Source: an uncultured Eubacteriales bacterium
GTDB taxonomy: Bacteria; Bacillota_I; Bacilli_A; RF39; UBA660
DNA: 5,122 nucleotides
Assembly: GCA_900321645.1 (NCBI GenBank)
Contig: ONWZ01000157.1
Coordinates: 1 to 5,122, forward strand
Direction: 5' to 3'
Shown here: positions 1-5,122 of the stretch, one piece after another
How the letters are laid out: each line of letters starts with the position of its first letter
How positions within the stretch are numbered: position 1 is the stretch's first letter
The notes under the pieces: generated by a model
Database searches by the model: none
What the model was told of the DNA's origin: nothing
The model's input: only the letters and a program-made list of their open reading frames with translations
Program-made: the position numbers and the translations under genes

Positions 1-107
1 ATCTTAATTGTATAAAAAGTGTCATTCTGAAATGTCTTCTTAACTAATGCAATAATAATAAACAAAATCCATATTATAAAGGCATACTTAAATTTCTTTT
101 TATTCAT
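1..107 (-). CDS. N-terminal fragment of a membrane protein (partial, cut by left edge)
   Basis: An ATG at 107-105 opens a minus-strand reading frame that stays open for 35 codons to the window edge. The start of the protein reads MNKKKFKYAFIIWILFIIIA, then LVKKTFQNDTFYTIK. A short Lys-rich head followed by about 16 hydrophobic residues (8-23) is a typical first transmembrane helix or uncleaved signal anchor with a positive-inside N-terminus. A GGTGG Shine-Dalgarno-like run (116-112) lies 4 bases before the ATG, which supports this start. The gene follows the flippase on the same strand with a 39-base gap and no terminator, so co-transcription is likely, although a weak promoter of its own is possible. 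The segment after the helix (TFQNDTFYTIK) reminds me of large multi-spanning membrane proteins with glycosyltransferase-like topology in Bacillota, but that is recall, not proof. The function cannot be assigned from 35 residues. Confidence 0.7.
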   Translation of the reverse strand, partial: MNKKKFKYAFIIWILFIIIALVKKTFQNDTFYTIK

Positions 108-122
108 ACTACCACCATAATA

Positions 123-151
123 AATATACCATAGATAAGTATTAATTTAAA
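123..151 (-). promoter_or_regulatory. Possible weak promoter for the left-edge membrane protein gene
   Basis: On the minus strand TTTAAA (151-146) and TATATT (128-123) are separated by 17 bases, with TGG directly before the -10 hexamer (an extended -10). The -35 half overlaps the flippase stop codon. The expected start near 116 would leave a leader of only about 9 bases, with the GGTGG ribosome site at its very 5' end, which weakens the call. Read-through from the flippase gene is the simpler explanation for expression. Confidence 0.25.
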
Positions 152-1454
152 GTGTTTTGACATCTTCTTTACTAATATTAAATAATTCTCTAACACGATA
201 AATATGATGAATTGTCACAAAAAAGATATTGATAAGACTAGCAATAATAAGCCCCCATATGCCAATGAATGTTGAAAGAATAACTAATAAAATATTCTTA
301 ATAATCATTCCCCATAAAGTACCCATCATTGCTTCTTTAGCCATATTGGCTCCTTGCATATAAGCAGTAAGAGGGCCTTGAATATAATGCATTAAAAAGA
401 ATGGAGCAATTACTCTAACATAATTAGTACCTAGATTAGTATTATAAATAAATTTTAATAAAATATCTGGTATTAACATAAAAATAATGGTAAAAGAGAT
501 TCCTACTCCTAAAGATATTATAATGGCTTGCCATAATTTCCTTTTCGTGTATTCTTTTTTTCCTCTAGCTAATGAATTAGATACTACCGGTAATAAGGAG
601 GTAGATATAGCCATACTAAAGAAAGAAGGAATTAACAAAAGGGGAAAAACATAACCCATAATTATTCCATATTCCTGAGTAATATAACTGTTATCATATC
701 CACATCTAAGCAAAATAAAAGTAAGAATAATTGGCTCTAAAAAATATGATATTGAACCAATAAATCTACTTCCTGTTGCATTTAAAGATATATTTAAGAT
801 GTCTTTAAAAATAGTATTGTCAAATTTAAAATCACTAAGTTTAATTTTTTTATTTGGTAAAAAAATAATTAAAATAATAATTGATGATAACTCACTCAAA
901 ATATTGATAAGTACAACTCCTAAAACAGCTATTTTAGTGCCATATACTATCAATTTAGATACAACAGAAACGATTAGTAATAATCTTATTATCTGTTCAA
1001 CAATATTCGATATTACAAATGGCATCATTCTTTCTTTACCATAAAAATAGCCCTTTAATATACTTGATAAACAAATAAATGGCAGTGTAAAAGCAATTCC
1101 CATTATTCCTAAAAAAGTATCAGGATTTTTTAAAAGATTGTTGGCAATAAAAGGTGAGAGAAGAATCAAGATAATCATCAATATAAAATTATAAATAAGA
1201 CTAATTGGAATCAATGATAAGATGACATTTTTACCTCTTTTTCCTTCGGCAATAACTTTACTAATTGATGTTGGTAAACTCATTGTACACAAAGTAATAA
1301 ACAAGTTAAACGTGGGCATAATTAACATATATAATCCAATACCATCATCACCGATACTTCGCGTTAAAAAGATTTTTATAATCATTGCCATTAACTTGGT
1401 AATAGCTCCACCGACAACTAAGATTAAAGTTGATTTAATAAACTCATTTTTCAT
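147..1454 (-). CDS. spoVB: SpoVB-like oligosaccharide/lipid flippase (MOP superfamily), short form
   Basis: Polytopic membrane protein of 435 residues with about 12 hydrophobic segments, in the polysaccharide transporter branch of the MOP (MATE/Wzx/MurJ) superfamily, whose members flip lipid-linked saccharides across the membrane. Recalled Bacillus subtilis SpoVB aligns along its length: the N-terminus KSTLILVVGGAITK, GIGLYMLIMPTFNL (38-51), ILKGYFYGKERMMP (132-145), TGSRFIGSISYFLEPI (227-242) and IAPFFLMHYIQGPL (349-362). The start is set at the ATG at 1454-1452 because MKNEFIKSTLIL matches the family N-terminus. A TTG seven codons upstream stays in frame but adds residues the family lacks. 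No Shine-Dalgarno motif precedes the ATG; the leader is plain AT-rich. SpoVB proteins are usually a little over 500 residues with 14 helices. This one ends just after the helix at about 398-416, so the last helix pair is missing. In spore formers SpoVB acts in cortex peptidoglycan synthesis, but here a general envelope role is equally possible. The family is sure; the exact substrate is not known. Confidence 0.9.
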   Translation of the reverse strand: MKNEFIKSTLILVVGGAITKLMAMIIKIFLTRSIGDDGIGLYMLIMPTFNLFITLCTMSLPTSISKVIAEGKRGKNVILSLIPISLIYNFILMIILILLSPFIANNLLKNPDTFLGIMGIAFTLPFICLSSILKGYFYGKERMMPFVISNIVEQIIRLLLIVSVVSKLIVYGTKIAVLGVVLINILSELSSIIILIIFLPNKKIKLSDFKFDNTIFKDILNISLNATGSRFIGSISYFLEPIILTFILLRCGYDNSYITQEYGIIMGYVFPLLLIPSFFSMAISTSLLPVVSNSLARGKKEYTKRKLWQAIIISLGVGISFTIIFMLIPDILLKFIYNTNLGTNYVRVIAPFFLMHYIQGPLTAYMQGANMAKEAMMGTLWGMIIKNILLVILSTFIGIWGLIIASLINIFFVTIHHIYRVRELFNISKEDVKTL

Positions 1455-1475
1455 AATAAAGTATATGATAAACAA

Positions 1476-1504
1476 TTGAAAATAAGTATAATGTATGCTA
1501 TTAT
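1476..1504 (+). promoter_or_regulatory. Promoter of the DUF6273-like gene (extended -10)
   Basis: TTGAAA (1476-1481) and TATTAT (1499-1504) are exactly 17 bases apart, with TGC immediately before the -10 (1496-1498), giving an extended -10. The expected start near 1511 leaves a leader of about 19 bases that carries the AAGGTGAT ribosome site (1519-1526). These matches explain why the frame open upstream of 1530, which begins with TTG at 1476, should not be read as protein. The -10 sits on the same bases as a -10 facing the other way. Confidence 0.7.
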
Positions 1505-1528
1505 ATTAAGCCAAGAAAAAGGTGATAA
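1500..1528 (-). promoter_or_regulatory. Divergent promoter of the flippase gene
   Basis: On the minus strand TTATCA (1528-1523) and a perfect TATAAT (1505-1500) are 17 bases apart. Transcription would begin near 1493 and give a leader of about 39 bases for the flippase. A second candidate on the same strand is TTGGCT (1514-1509) with TATACT (1490-1485) at 18-base spacing, which would give a leader of about 24 bases. I cannot tell which is used. The first has the better -10 and the better spacing. Confidence 0.5.
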
Positions 1529-1529
1529 T

Positions 1530-3164
1530 ATGTCAAAAGAAGATTTTGATATTTTAGACATCAATCAGGTTGATGGTAAACAAAAATTAGATATCTTTAA
1601 AAATAATATAATAACTGCTAAACAGACTGATTTAGTAACGCTATTAGGTGGTGATGGATCATACAATGTATATAATGGCGATTCTCCTAGTAATATTATT
1701 CTTGATGACGGAACAATCCATCATTATTGTCGTGAAGAAGAATTAATAGGAATCAGACCAATCGTTCCCTTCAAAGAAATTGCTAATGATATTTTTAATA
1801 GGTATATCAATGAAGATGGTATCCTTGAGGTGGAATATGGGTTTTATCCACAAAATTTAACACCTGATAAATGGCATTATTATGATATGCACCGTGCTTC
1901 AAGAATCGACTTAAATGTTTATAATCCAAATGAGGCTAATAAACTACATGAATATGAAGATTTAGACGAAGATGGAAGATATGCTGTATTTTACACGCAT
2001 AATGGTAACAACTATATTAAACTCTCAGATGGTAGCACTGTGGAAACAGAAAAGGCATATTCTATTCAAGTTGAGCCAATTAAATGGCTCATTGATGAAA
2101 AGAGTGGCCTAGCCATCTCCAAATATATTCTTAGCTATGAAAAAATCTATAATACCAAAAGATTCTTGTGGGAATTTGGCCGTGAAATAACTCAAGTAAA
2201 ACCAACTCATCGAGTCATTGATAGTAATTTTATGACTACGCCAACAACCAATCAAAGAACACTTGAGGTAGCAAAAATTTTAGCTGCAATAGGTAAATAT
2301 CGTGAATACTATCACGGTAAAGTAAATATCGAAGAAAAAATAAATAGTTTAATCGAAGAGCATAATGCCAGAATTAAAAATAAAACAATTGGCTTGACGC
2401 TTGAAAATAATGACAAAAATGCTTCATATTTAAATTTAATCGCAGAATTAAATGAAATCTTAATGAGCTTAAAACTAAATTATGAAAACAATAAAGTATA
2501 TCATGATATTCTTGAATATATTAAGAATTGCTTAGCCATCATTGATGGTAAAAATTATGAAACAAATACCGAACTAGAAAAGGATCTTGAGACAATTGTC
2601 AAGAAAATTATTCCAGTGCTAAATAATCCTAATGAATTAAATCGTATCAGTAAGATCTTTCTAGATATTAAAAAATATATTACCGAAGTATTAGAAAACA
2701 TTGATAATTTAAATGGTAAAGCTAATGGCAAATATAAAACAATTGCTGATTTTGAATTAACAGTAAGAAAAGAATTACAAACATATTTAATAAGTATCTA
2801 CCGAGAACTAAATGAAAGAGCTCTTGCTAAAGAAATATTCGATAATTGTAGGTGCATTATGGAAAATACTTATGAGGACTCAAAATCAAGTATTGTTAAA
2901 GTGTATTTAGATGAAGTTAATAAACTTAGTACATTTATAAAGAAAAATGGCAATGAAGCCGAGATTGACGCTTTGAATGAAATTATCTCAGGTATTCAAG
3001 AAGACGCTAATCTAAATAAAACTATTACATATTTAATCGAAATAATTAAAAAGTTATACATGATACAATTAGATATTATGGAAAGATTAATTGAGCAAAG
3101 ACAGTTAACGGAATATACCATTGAAATTTCTAAGGTAAAAGTTAAACAAAAGGAAACTATTTAG
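1530..3164 (+). CDS. DUF6273-like domain protein with long helical C-terminus, function unknown
   Basis: A 544-residue soluble protein with no signal peptide or membrane helix, so presumably cytoplasmic. The ATG at 1530 is chosen because AAGGTGAT (1519-1526) sits at proper spacing and the upstream in-frame codons coincide with a promoter. Two parts are visible. Residues about 55-225 hold ILDDGTIHHY (57-66), GIRPIVPF (74-81), VEYGFYPQ (101-108) and VEPIKWLIDEKSGLAISKYIL (181-201). The YGxYPQ and PIxWL...ALSKYIL motifs resemble DUF6273, a domain I recall as related to formylglycine-generating-enzyme-like folds and common in uncharacterised Bacillota proteins. Residues about 240-540 are rich in Glu, Lys, Ile, Leu and Asn, with heptad-like spacing that suggests several long helices or coiled coils (for example 265-350, 404-440 and 450-535). 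No catalytic motif is evident. The gene is transcribed alone: it has its own promoter and a terminator at its 3' end. A structural or protein-interaction role is only a guess. Confidence 0.85.
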   Translation: MSKEDFDILDINQVDGKQKLDIFKNNIITAKQTDLVTLLGGDGSYNVYNGDSPSNIILDDGTIHHYCREEELIGIRPIVPFKEIANDIFNRYINEDGILEVEYGFYPQNLTPDKWHYYDMHRASRIDLNVYNPNEANKLHEYEDLDEDGRYAVFYTHNGNNYIKLSDGSTVETEKAYSIQVEPIKWLIDEKSGLAISKYILSYEKIYNTKRFLWEFGREITQVKPTHRVIDSNFMTTPTTNQRTLEVAKILAAIGKYREYYHGKVNIEEKINSLIEEHNARIKNKTIGLTLENNDKNASYLNLIAELNEILMSLKLNYENNKVYHDILEYIKNCLAIIDGKNYETNTELEKDLETIVKKIIPVLNNPNELNRISKIFLDIKKYITEVLENIDNLNGKANGKYKTIADFELTVRKELQTYLISIYRELNERALAKEIFDNCRCIMENTYEDSKSSIVKVYLDEVNKLSTFIKKNGNEAEIDALNEIISGIQEDANLNKTITYLIEIIKKLYMIQLDIMERLIEQRQLTEYTIEISKVKVKQKETI

Positions 3165-3174
3165 TTTCCTTTTT
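3148..3174 (+). terminator. Rho-independent terminator overlapping the stop codon
   Basis: An 11-bp perfect stem (3148-3158 AAAAGGAAACT paired with 3163-3173 AGTTTCCTTTT) closes a 4-base loop (ATTT). Its right arm ends in the T run 3170-3174. The TAG stop (3162-3164) straddles the loop and the right arm, so the last five or so codons of the upstream gene form the left stem. The hairpin is A/T-rich with three G-C pairs and the T tract is short, so termination may be partial. The A run on the left could give a weaker terminator on the minus strand as well. Confidence 0.75.
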
Positions 3175-3221
3175 ACATTTATTGTGTCAAATTTAAAGAA
3201 ATTTTGTAAGAAAAAAAGTAA

Positions 3222-3249
3222 TTGCCAAATTTTTTCCCAATATTATTAA
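3222..3249 (+). promoter_or_regulatory. Tentative dinD promoter
   Basis: TTGCCA (3222-3227) is followed after 16 bases by TATTAA (3244-3249); the shifted ATTAAT (3245-3250) would give 17 bases. The -35 matches consensus at five of six positions, the -10 at four. A promoter is expected here because a terminator lies just upstream. I searched by eye for the Gram-positive LexA operator (GAAC-N4-GTTC) between 3165 and 3277 and found none, so SOS control is not supported by the sequence. Confidence 0.4.
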
Positions 3250-3259
3250 TGAGGGGGAA

Positions 3260-3273
3260 AGAAAGGAGGTGAT
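3260..3273 (+). promoter_or_regulatory. Extended Shine-Dalgarno site for dinD
   Basis: AGAAAGGAGGTGAT is complementary over 14 bases to the usual bacterial 16S rRNA 3' end (AUCACCUCCUUUCU). The AGGAGG core ends 8 bases before the ATG at 3278, the ideal spacing. This decides the start: the in-frame GTG at 3269 and ATG at 3272 lie inside the ribosome site itself. Confidence 0.8.
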
Positions 3274-3277
3274 GAAA

Positions 3278-4096
3278 ATGAATGAATTAATGCAGGCAGA
3301 AAATATGTTTGAAAATATCAAACATATTGACGAATTTGGCTGTGAATTTTGGTATGCGAGAGAACTTAATAAAGCACTTAATTATAGAGAATATAGAAAT
3401 TTCGAACCAATAATCCAAAAGGCAAAAAGGGCATGCGTTAATAGTGGCCAAATTAGTGATGACCATTTCGTGCACGTCCACGAAATGGTCGGTATTGGAT
3501 CGCATGCCAAAAGAAAAGTAAAAGATTATAAATTGTCTCGCTACGCTTGCTATTTAATCGCTCAAAATGGCGATTCTAGAAAGAAAGTAATCGCATTAGC
3601 CCAAACATATTTTGCTATTCAAACTAGACGTCAAGAACTTAGTGAAAGAGCATATAATTCTTTAACCGAAGAAGAAAAAAGATTCTATCAAAGAGATTTA
3701 ACCAAGAAAGGTAATTATTCATTAAATCAAACGGCTAAAAATGCTTGCGTTAAAAACTTTGACAAATTTCATAATGCCGGCTATAAGGGCTTATATAATG
3801 GCGAAACAGCTAATGATATTGCTAAAAGAAAAGGTTTAAGATACCGCGAAGATATCTTAGATAATATGTGTAGTGATGAACTAATTGCTAATCTTTTTAG
3901 AATATCTCAAACTGAACAGAAACTAAGAAAAGACAATATTACGGGAGAGAATAGAGCTAATGCTACACATTATAATATTGGGAAAAACATTCGCGAAGTC
4001 ATCATTAGAAATGGTGGCATACTACCAGAAGAATTTCAAACACCAAAAAAGAGTTTAAAAGAACTAGAAAAAGAAAAGAATCTTATAAGCAAATAA
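3278..4096 (+). CDS. dinD: DinD-like protein (BRO-N family antirepressor/DNA-damage-inducible protein D)
   Basis: A 272-residue protein very close in length to E. coli DinD (about 274) and collinear with it as I recall it. Diagnostic stretches are EFWYARELNKALNYREYRNF (23-42), KAKRACVNSG (48-57), DDHF (61-64), LSRYACYLIAQNGD (86-99), LAQTYFAIQTRRQEL (107-121), FHNAGYKGLYNGETA (164-178), LIANLFRISQTEQKLR (202-217), NATHYNIGK (228-236) and GGILPEEFQTP (246-256). Residues about 15-115 form the BRO N-terminal domain, seen in phage antirepressors and baculovirus BRO proteins and thought to bind DNA; the remainder is the DinD-specific part. In E. coli DinD is LexA-controlled and disassembles RecA filaments. 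Whether that holds here is not known. The start is fixed by the strong ribosome site. A terminator upstream and a new promoter downstream suggest a single-gene unit. Codon use and base composition look like those of its neighbours. A perfect hairpin lies under codons 62-71. Confidence 0.92.
   Translation: MNELMQAENMFENIKHIDEFGCEFWYARELNKALNYREYRNFEPIIQKAKRACVNSGQISDDHFVHVHEMVGIGSHAKRKVKDYKLSRYACYLIAQNGDSRKKVIALAQTYFAIQTRRQELSERAYNSLTEEEKRFYQRDLTKKGNYSLNQTAKNACVKNFDKFHNAGYKGLYNGETANDIAKRKGLRYREDILDNMCSDELIANLFRISQTEQKLRKDNITGENRANATHYNIGKNIREVIIRNGGILPEEFQTPKKSLKELEKEKNLISK
3430..3508. repeat. Short outer inverted repeat flanking the dinD hairpin
   Basis: GGCATGCG (3430-3437) and CGCATGCC (3501-3508) are exact reverse complements, 8 bp each, and enclose the 12-bp inverted repeat at 3461-3490. 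The inner six bases, GCATGC, are palindromic on their own. The two repeats do not share a centre (about 3469 against 3475.5), but they could nest in one RNA fold. An 8-bp pair alone would not be remarkable. Confidence 0.5.
3461..3490. repeat. Perfect 12-bp inverted repeat with 6-base loop inside dinD
   Basis: GACCATTTCGTG (3461-3472) and CACGAAATGGTC (3479-3490) are exact reverse complements around the loop CACGTC, giving a stem with six G-C pairs. It covers codons 62-71 of dinD (DHFVHVHEMV). Because of the symmetry, the antisense strand read in the matching frame gives DHFVDVHEMV, nearly the same peptide. There is no T tract after it, so it does not look like a terminator. Confidence 0.85.
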
Positions 4097-4108
4097 TTTA
4101 TGCTAATT

Positions 4109-4137
4109 TTGTCATATTTAGCTATTTATGGTATAAT
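4109..4137 (+). promoter_or_regulatory. Strong murC promoter (extended -10)
   Basis: TTGTCA (4109-4114) and a perfect TATAAT (4132-4137) are 17 bases apart, with TGG just before the -10 (4129-4131). The predicted start near 4144 gives a leader of about 19 bases. No convincing terminator separates it from dinD: the only hairpin (AGCA 4088-4091 with TGCT 4101-4104) has four base pairs. Some read-through from dinD is therefore possible. Confidence 0.75.
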
Positions 4138-4162
4138 TATATAAAGAAAGAAAGTGATTAAA

Positions 4163-5122
4163 ATGTATCATTTTATTGGTATTCAAGGGGCCGGAATGTC
4201 AGCTTTAGCGATTGTTTTAAAAGGATTAGATTATGAGGTAAGGGGAAGCGATGTCGATAAGCATTTCTTTACCGAAGCAGAACTTATTAAAAATAACATT
4301 CCTGTAATGGCTTATAATGAAAAAAACATTTATGAAGGCTTGACGATTATTAAAGGAGCTTCCATTACCGAAGATAATGTCGAATTAATTAAAGCTCGAG
4401 AGTTAAATCTTGAAATCATCGATTATGAAGTAATGCTAGGTAAATTGACAAATGAGTTTAAAACCATATGTATTGCTGGTTGCCATGGAAAAACCACAAC
4501 AACTGCTATGACAGCACATGTCCTAAATAGTATTAAAGGAATCAATTATTTAATTGGTGATGGTACTGGCTATGGTAATAAAGGAAACGAATTCTTTGCT
4601 TTAGAAAGCTGTGAATATCGTAGACATTTTTTAAATTATCAACCATACTATGCAGTTATTTTAAATATCGATTTAGATCATGTTGATTATTATAAAAACA
4701 TAGACGATATCATATCTGCTTATCAAGAATTTGCAAATAGAGCTACCAACATGGTTATCGCTTGCGGCGATGATGAAAACGTCCAAAAAATGAAATTAAA
4801 TAAAAAAGTAATATACTTTGGTTTAAATGATGGTAATGATGTTAAAGCCATTAATATTGAATATCATCAAGAAGGTACTAGCTTTGACGTTATTGCTGAA
4901 AATAAAATGTATGGTCACTATGATTTACCAATTTATGCTACTCATCAAGTATTAGATGCCTTAGCCGTAATTACTATTTGCTACTATGAAGGCATACAAA
5001 GTGATGAGGTAGCAAAGCATTTCAAAACATTTACTGGCGCTAAAAGAAGATTCGCTGAAACCATATGTGGTAATAATATTATTATTGATGATTATGCTCA
5101 TCATCCAAATGAAGTAAAAGCA
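4163..5122 (+). CDS. murC: UDP-N-acetylmuramate--L-alanine ligase MurC (partial, cut by right edge)
   Basis: Cytoplasmic ATP-dependent ligase that joins L-alanine to UDP-MurNAc, the first amino-acid step of the peptidoglycan stem peptide. The 320 visible codons hold the N-terminal UDP-binding domain with HFIGIQGAGMSALA (3-16) and GSD (28-30), then the central ATPase domain with the P-loop GCHGKTTTT (106-114), LIGDGTGYG (130-138), ESCEYRRHFL (148-157) and NIDLDHVDYY (168-177). The start of the C-terminal domain follows, with GAKRRFAE (292-299) and IDDYAHHPNE (308-317). MurC is usually about 430-450 residues, so roughly the last 110-130 are outside the window. The ATG at 4163 follows AAAGTGAT (4151-4158) at good spacing and begins exactly at the family N-terminus. 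The segment that normally reads GxHNxxN is THQVLD here (260-265), a divergence worth noting. The gene has its own promoter and is not in an operon with the genes to its left. Confidence 0.96.
   Translation, partial: MYHFIGIQGAGMSALAIVLKGLDYEVRGSDVDKHFFTEAELIKNNIPVMAYNEKNIYEGLTIIKGASITEDNVELIKARELNLEIIDYEVMLGKLTNEFKTICIAGCHGKTTTTAMTAHVLNSIKGINYLIGDGTGYGNKGNEFFALESCEYRRHFLNYQPYYAVILNIDLDHVDYYKNIDDIISAYQEFANRATNMVIACGDDENVQKMKLNKKVIYFGLNDGNDVKAINIEYHQEGTSFDVIAENKMYGHYDLPIYATHQVLDALAVITICYYEGIQSDEVAKHFKTFTGAKRRFAETICGNNIIIDDYAHHPNEVKA

Noticed and set aside
799..1044. 81-codon open frame on the plus strand
   Set aside because: It lies wholly inside the flippase gene on the opposite strand, has no ribosome site, and its composition is that of an antisense shadow of membrane-helix codons.
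1455..1475. Seven-residue upstream extension of the flippase from a TTG codon
   Set aside because: It has no ribosome site, and the family N-terminus aligns from the ATG at 1454.
1222..1479. 85-codon open frame on the plus strand
   Set aside because: It is antisense to the N-terminal part of the flippase, has no ribosome site and no recognisable protein features.
1476..1529. Longer N-terminus of the DUF6273-like protein from TTG at 1476 or ATG at 1491
   Set aside because: These bases match a -35, an extended -10 and a leader; the ribosome site AAGGTGAT serves the ATG at 1530.
3187..3241. Operator-like dyads upstream of dinD (CAAATTT...AAATTTTG and ATTG...CAAT)
   Set aside because: Both are imperfect and made mostly of A and T, so chance is a sufficient explanation.
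3287..3505. 72-codon antisense frame inside dinD
   Set aside because: It is a shadow of dinD. Its DHFVDVHEMV stretch, which resembles DinD, is only the consequence of the 12-bp inverted repeat.
1530..4096. Toxin-antitoxin or defence pair formed by the DUF6273-like gene and dinD
   Set aside because: The genes are separated by a terminator and a separate promoter, neither carries a toxin or nuclease motif, and their sizes do not fit a typical pair.
4086..4125. Possible terminator between dinD and murC
   Set aside because: The candidate stems are only four or five base pairs and overlap the murC -35, without a proper T tract.

Overview
The window is AT-rich (very low G+C by eye), densely coding and uses the standard bacterial code (Trp is TGG; the complete genes stop with TAA or TAG). 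The cell-wall gene murC, a SpoVB-type lipid flippase, Shine-Dalgarno sites of the AAGGAGGTGAT type and sigma-A-like promoters point to a walled low-G+C Bacillota bacterium. A gut-type Bacilli/Erysipelotrichia or RF39-like lineage is my guess; no marker gene fixes the taxon.

Layout. Minus strand, left side: the first 35 codons of a membrane protein running off the left edge (1-107), preceded in transcription by a SpoVB-like polysaccharide/lipid flippase (147-1454). Plus strand, right side: a cytoplasmic two-part protein with a DUF6273-like N-terminus and a long helical C-terminus (1530-3164), closed by an intrinsic terminator that overlaps its stop codon; a DinD homologue of the BRO-N family (3278-4096); and murC, UDP-N-acetylmuramate--L-alanine ligase (4163 to the right edge, 320 codons visible). 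The longest stretch without a gene is about 113 bases, so there is no large unexplained gap.

Regulation visible in the sequence. The 75-base gap between the divergent flippase and DUF6273-like genes carries promoters in both directions whose -10 hexamers lie on nearly the same base pairs (1499-1505). murC has its own strong extended -10 promoter in the 66-base gap after dinD. dinD has an unusually long match to the 16S rRNA 3' end as its ribosome binding site, but no recognisable Gram-positive LexA box.

How the genes relate. The flippase and MurC both serve envelope synthesis, but they are on opposite strands with separate promoters. The two genes between them look like an accessory pair with no evident link to the wall. 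I see no CRISPR array, transposon, tRNA or rRNA, and no clear new multi-gene system. The most unusual structure is a perfect 12-bp inverted repeat inside dinD, nested within a second short inverted repeat.
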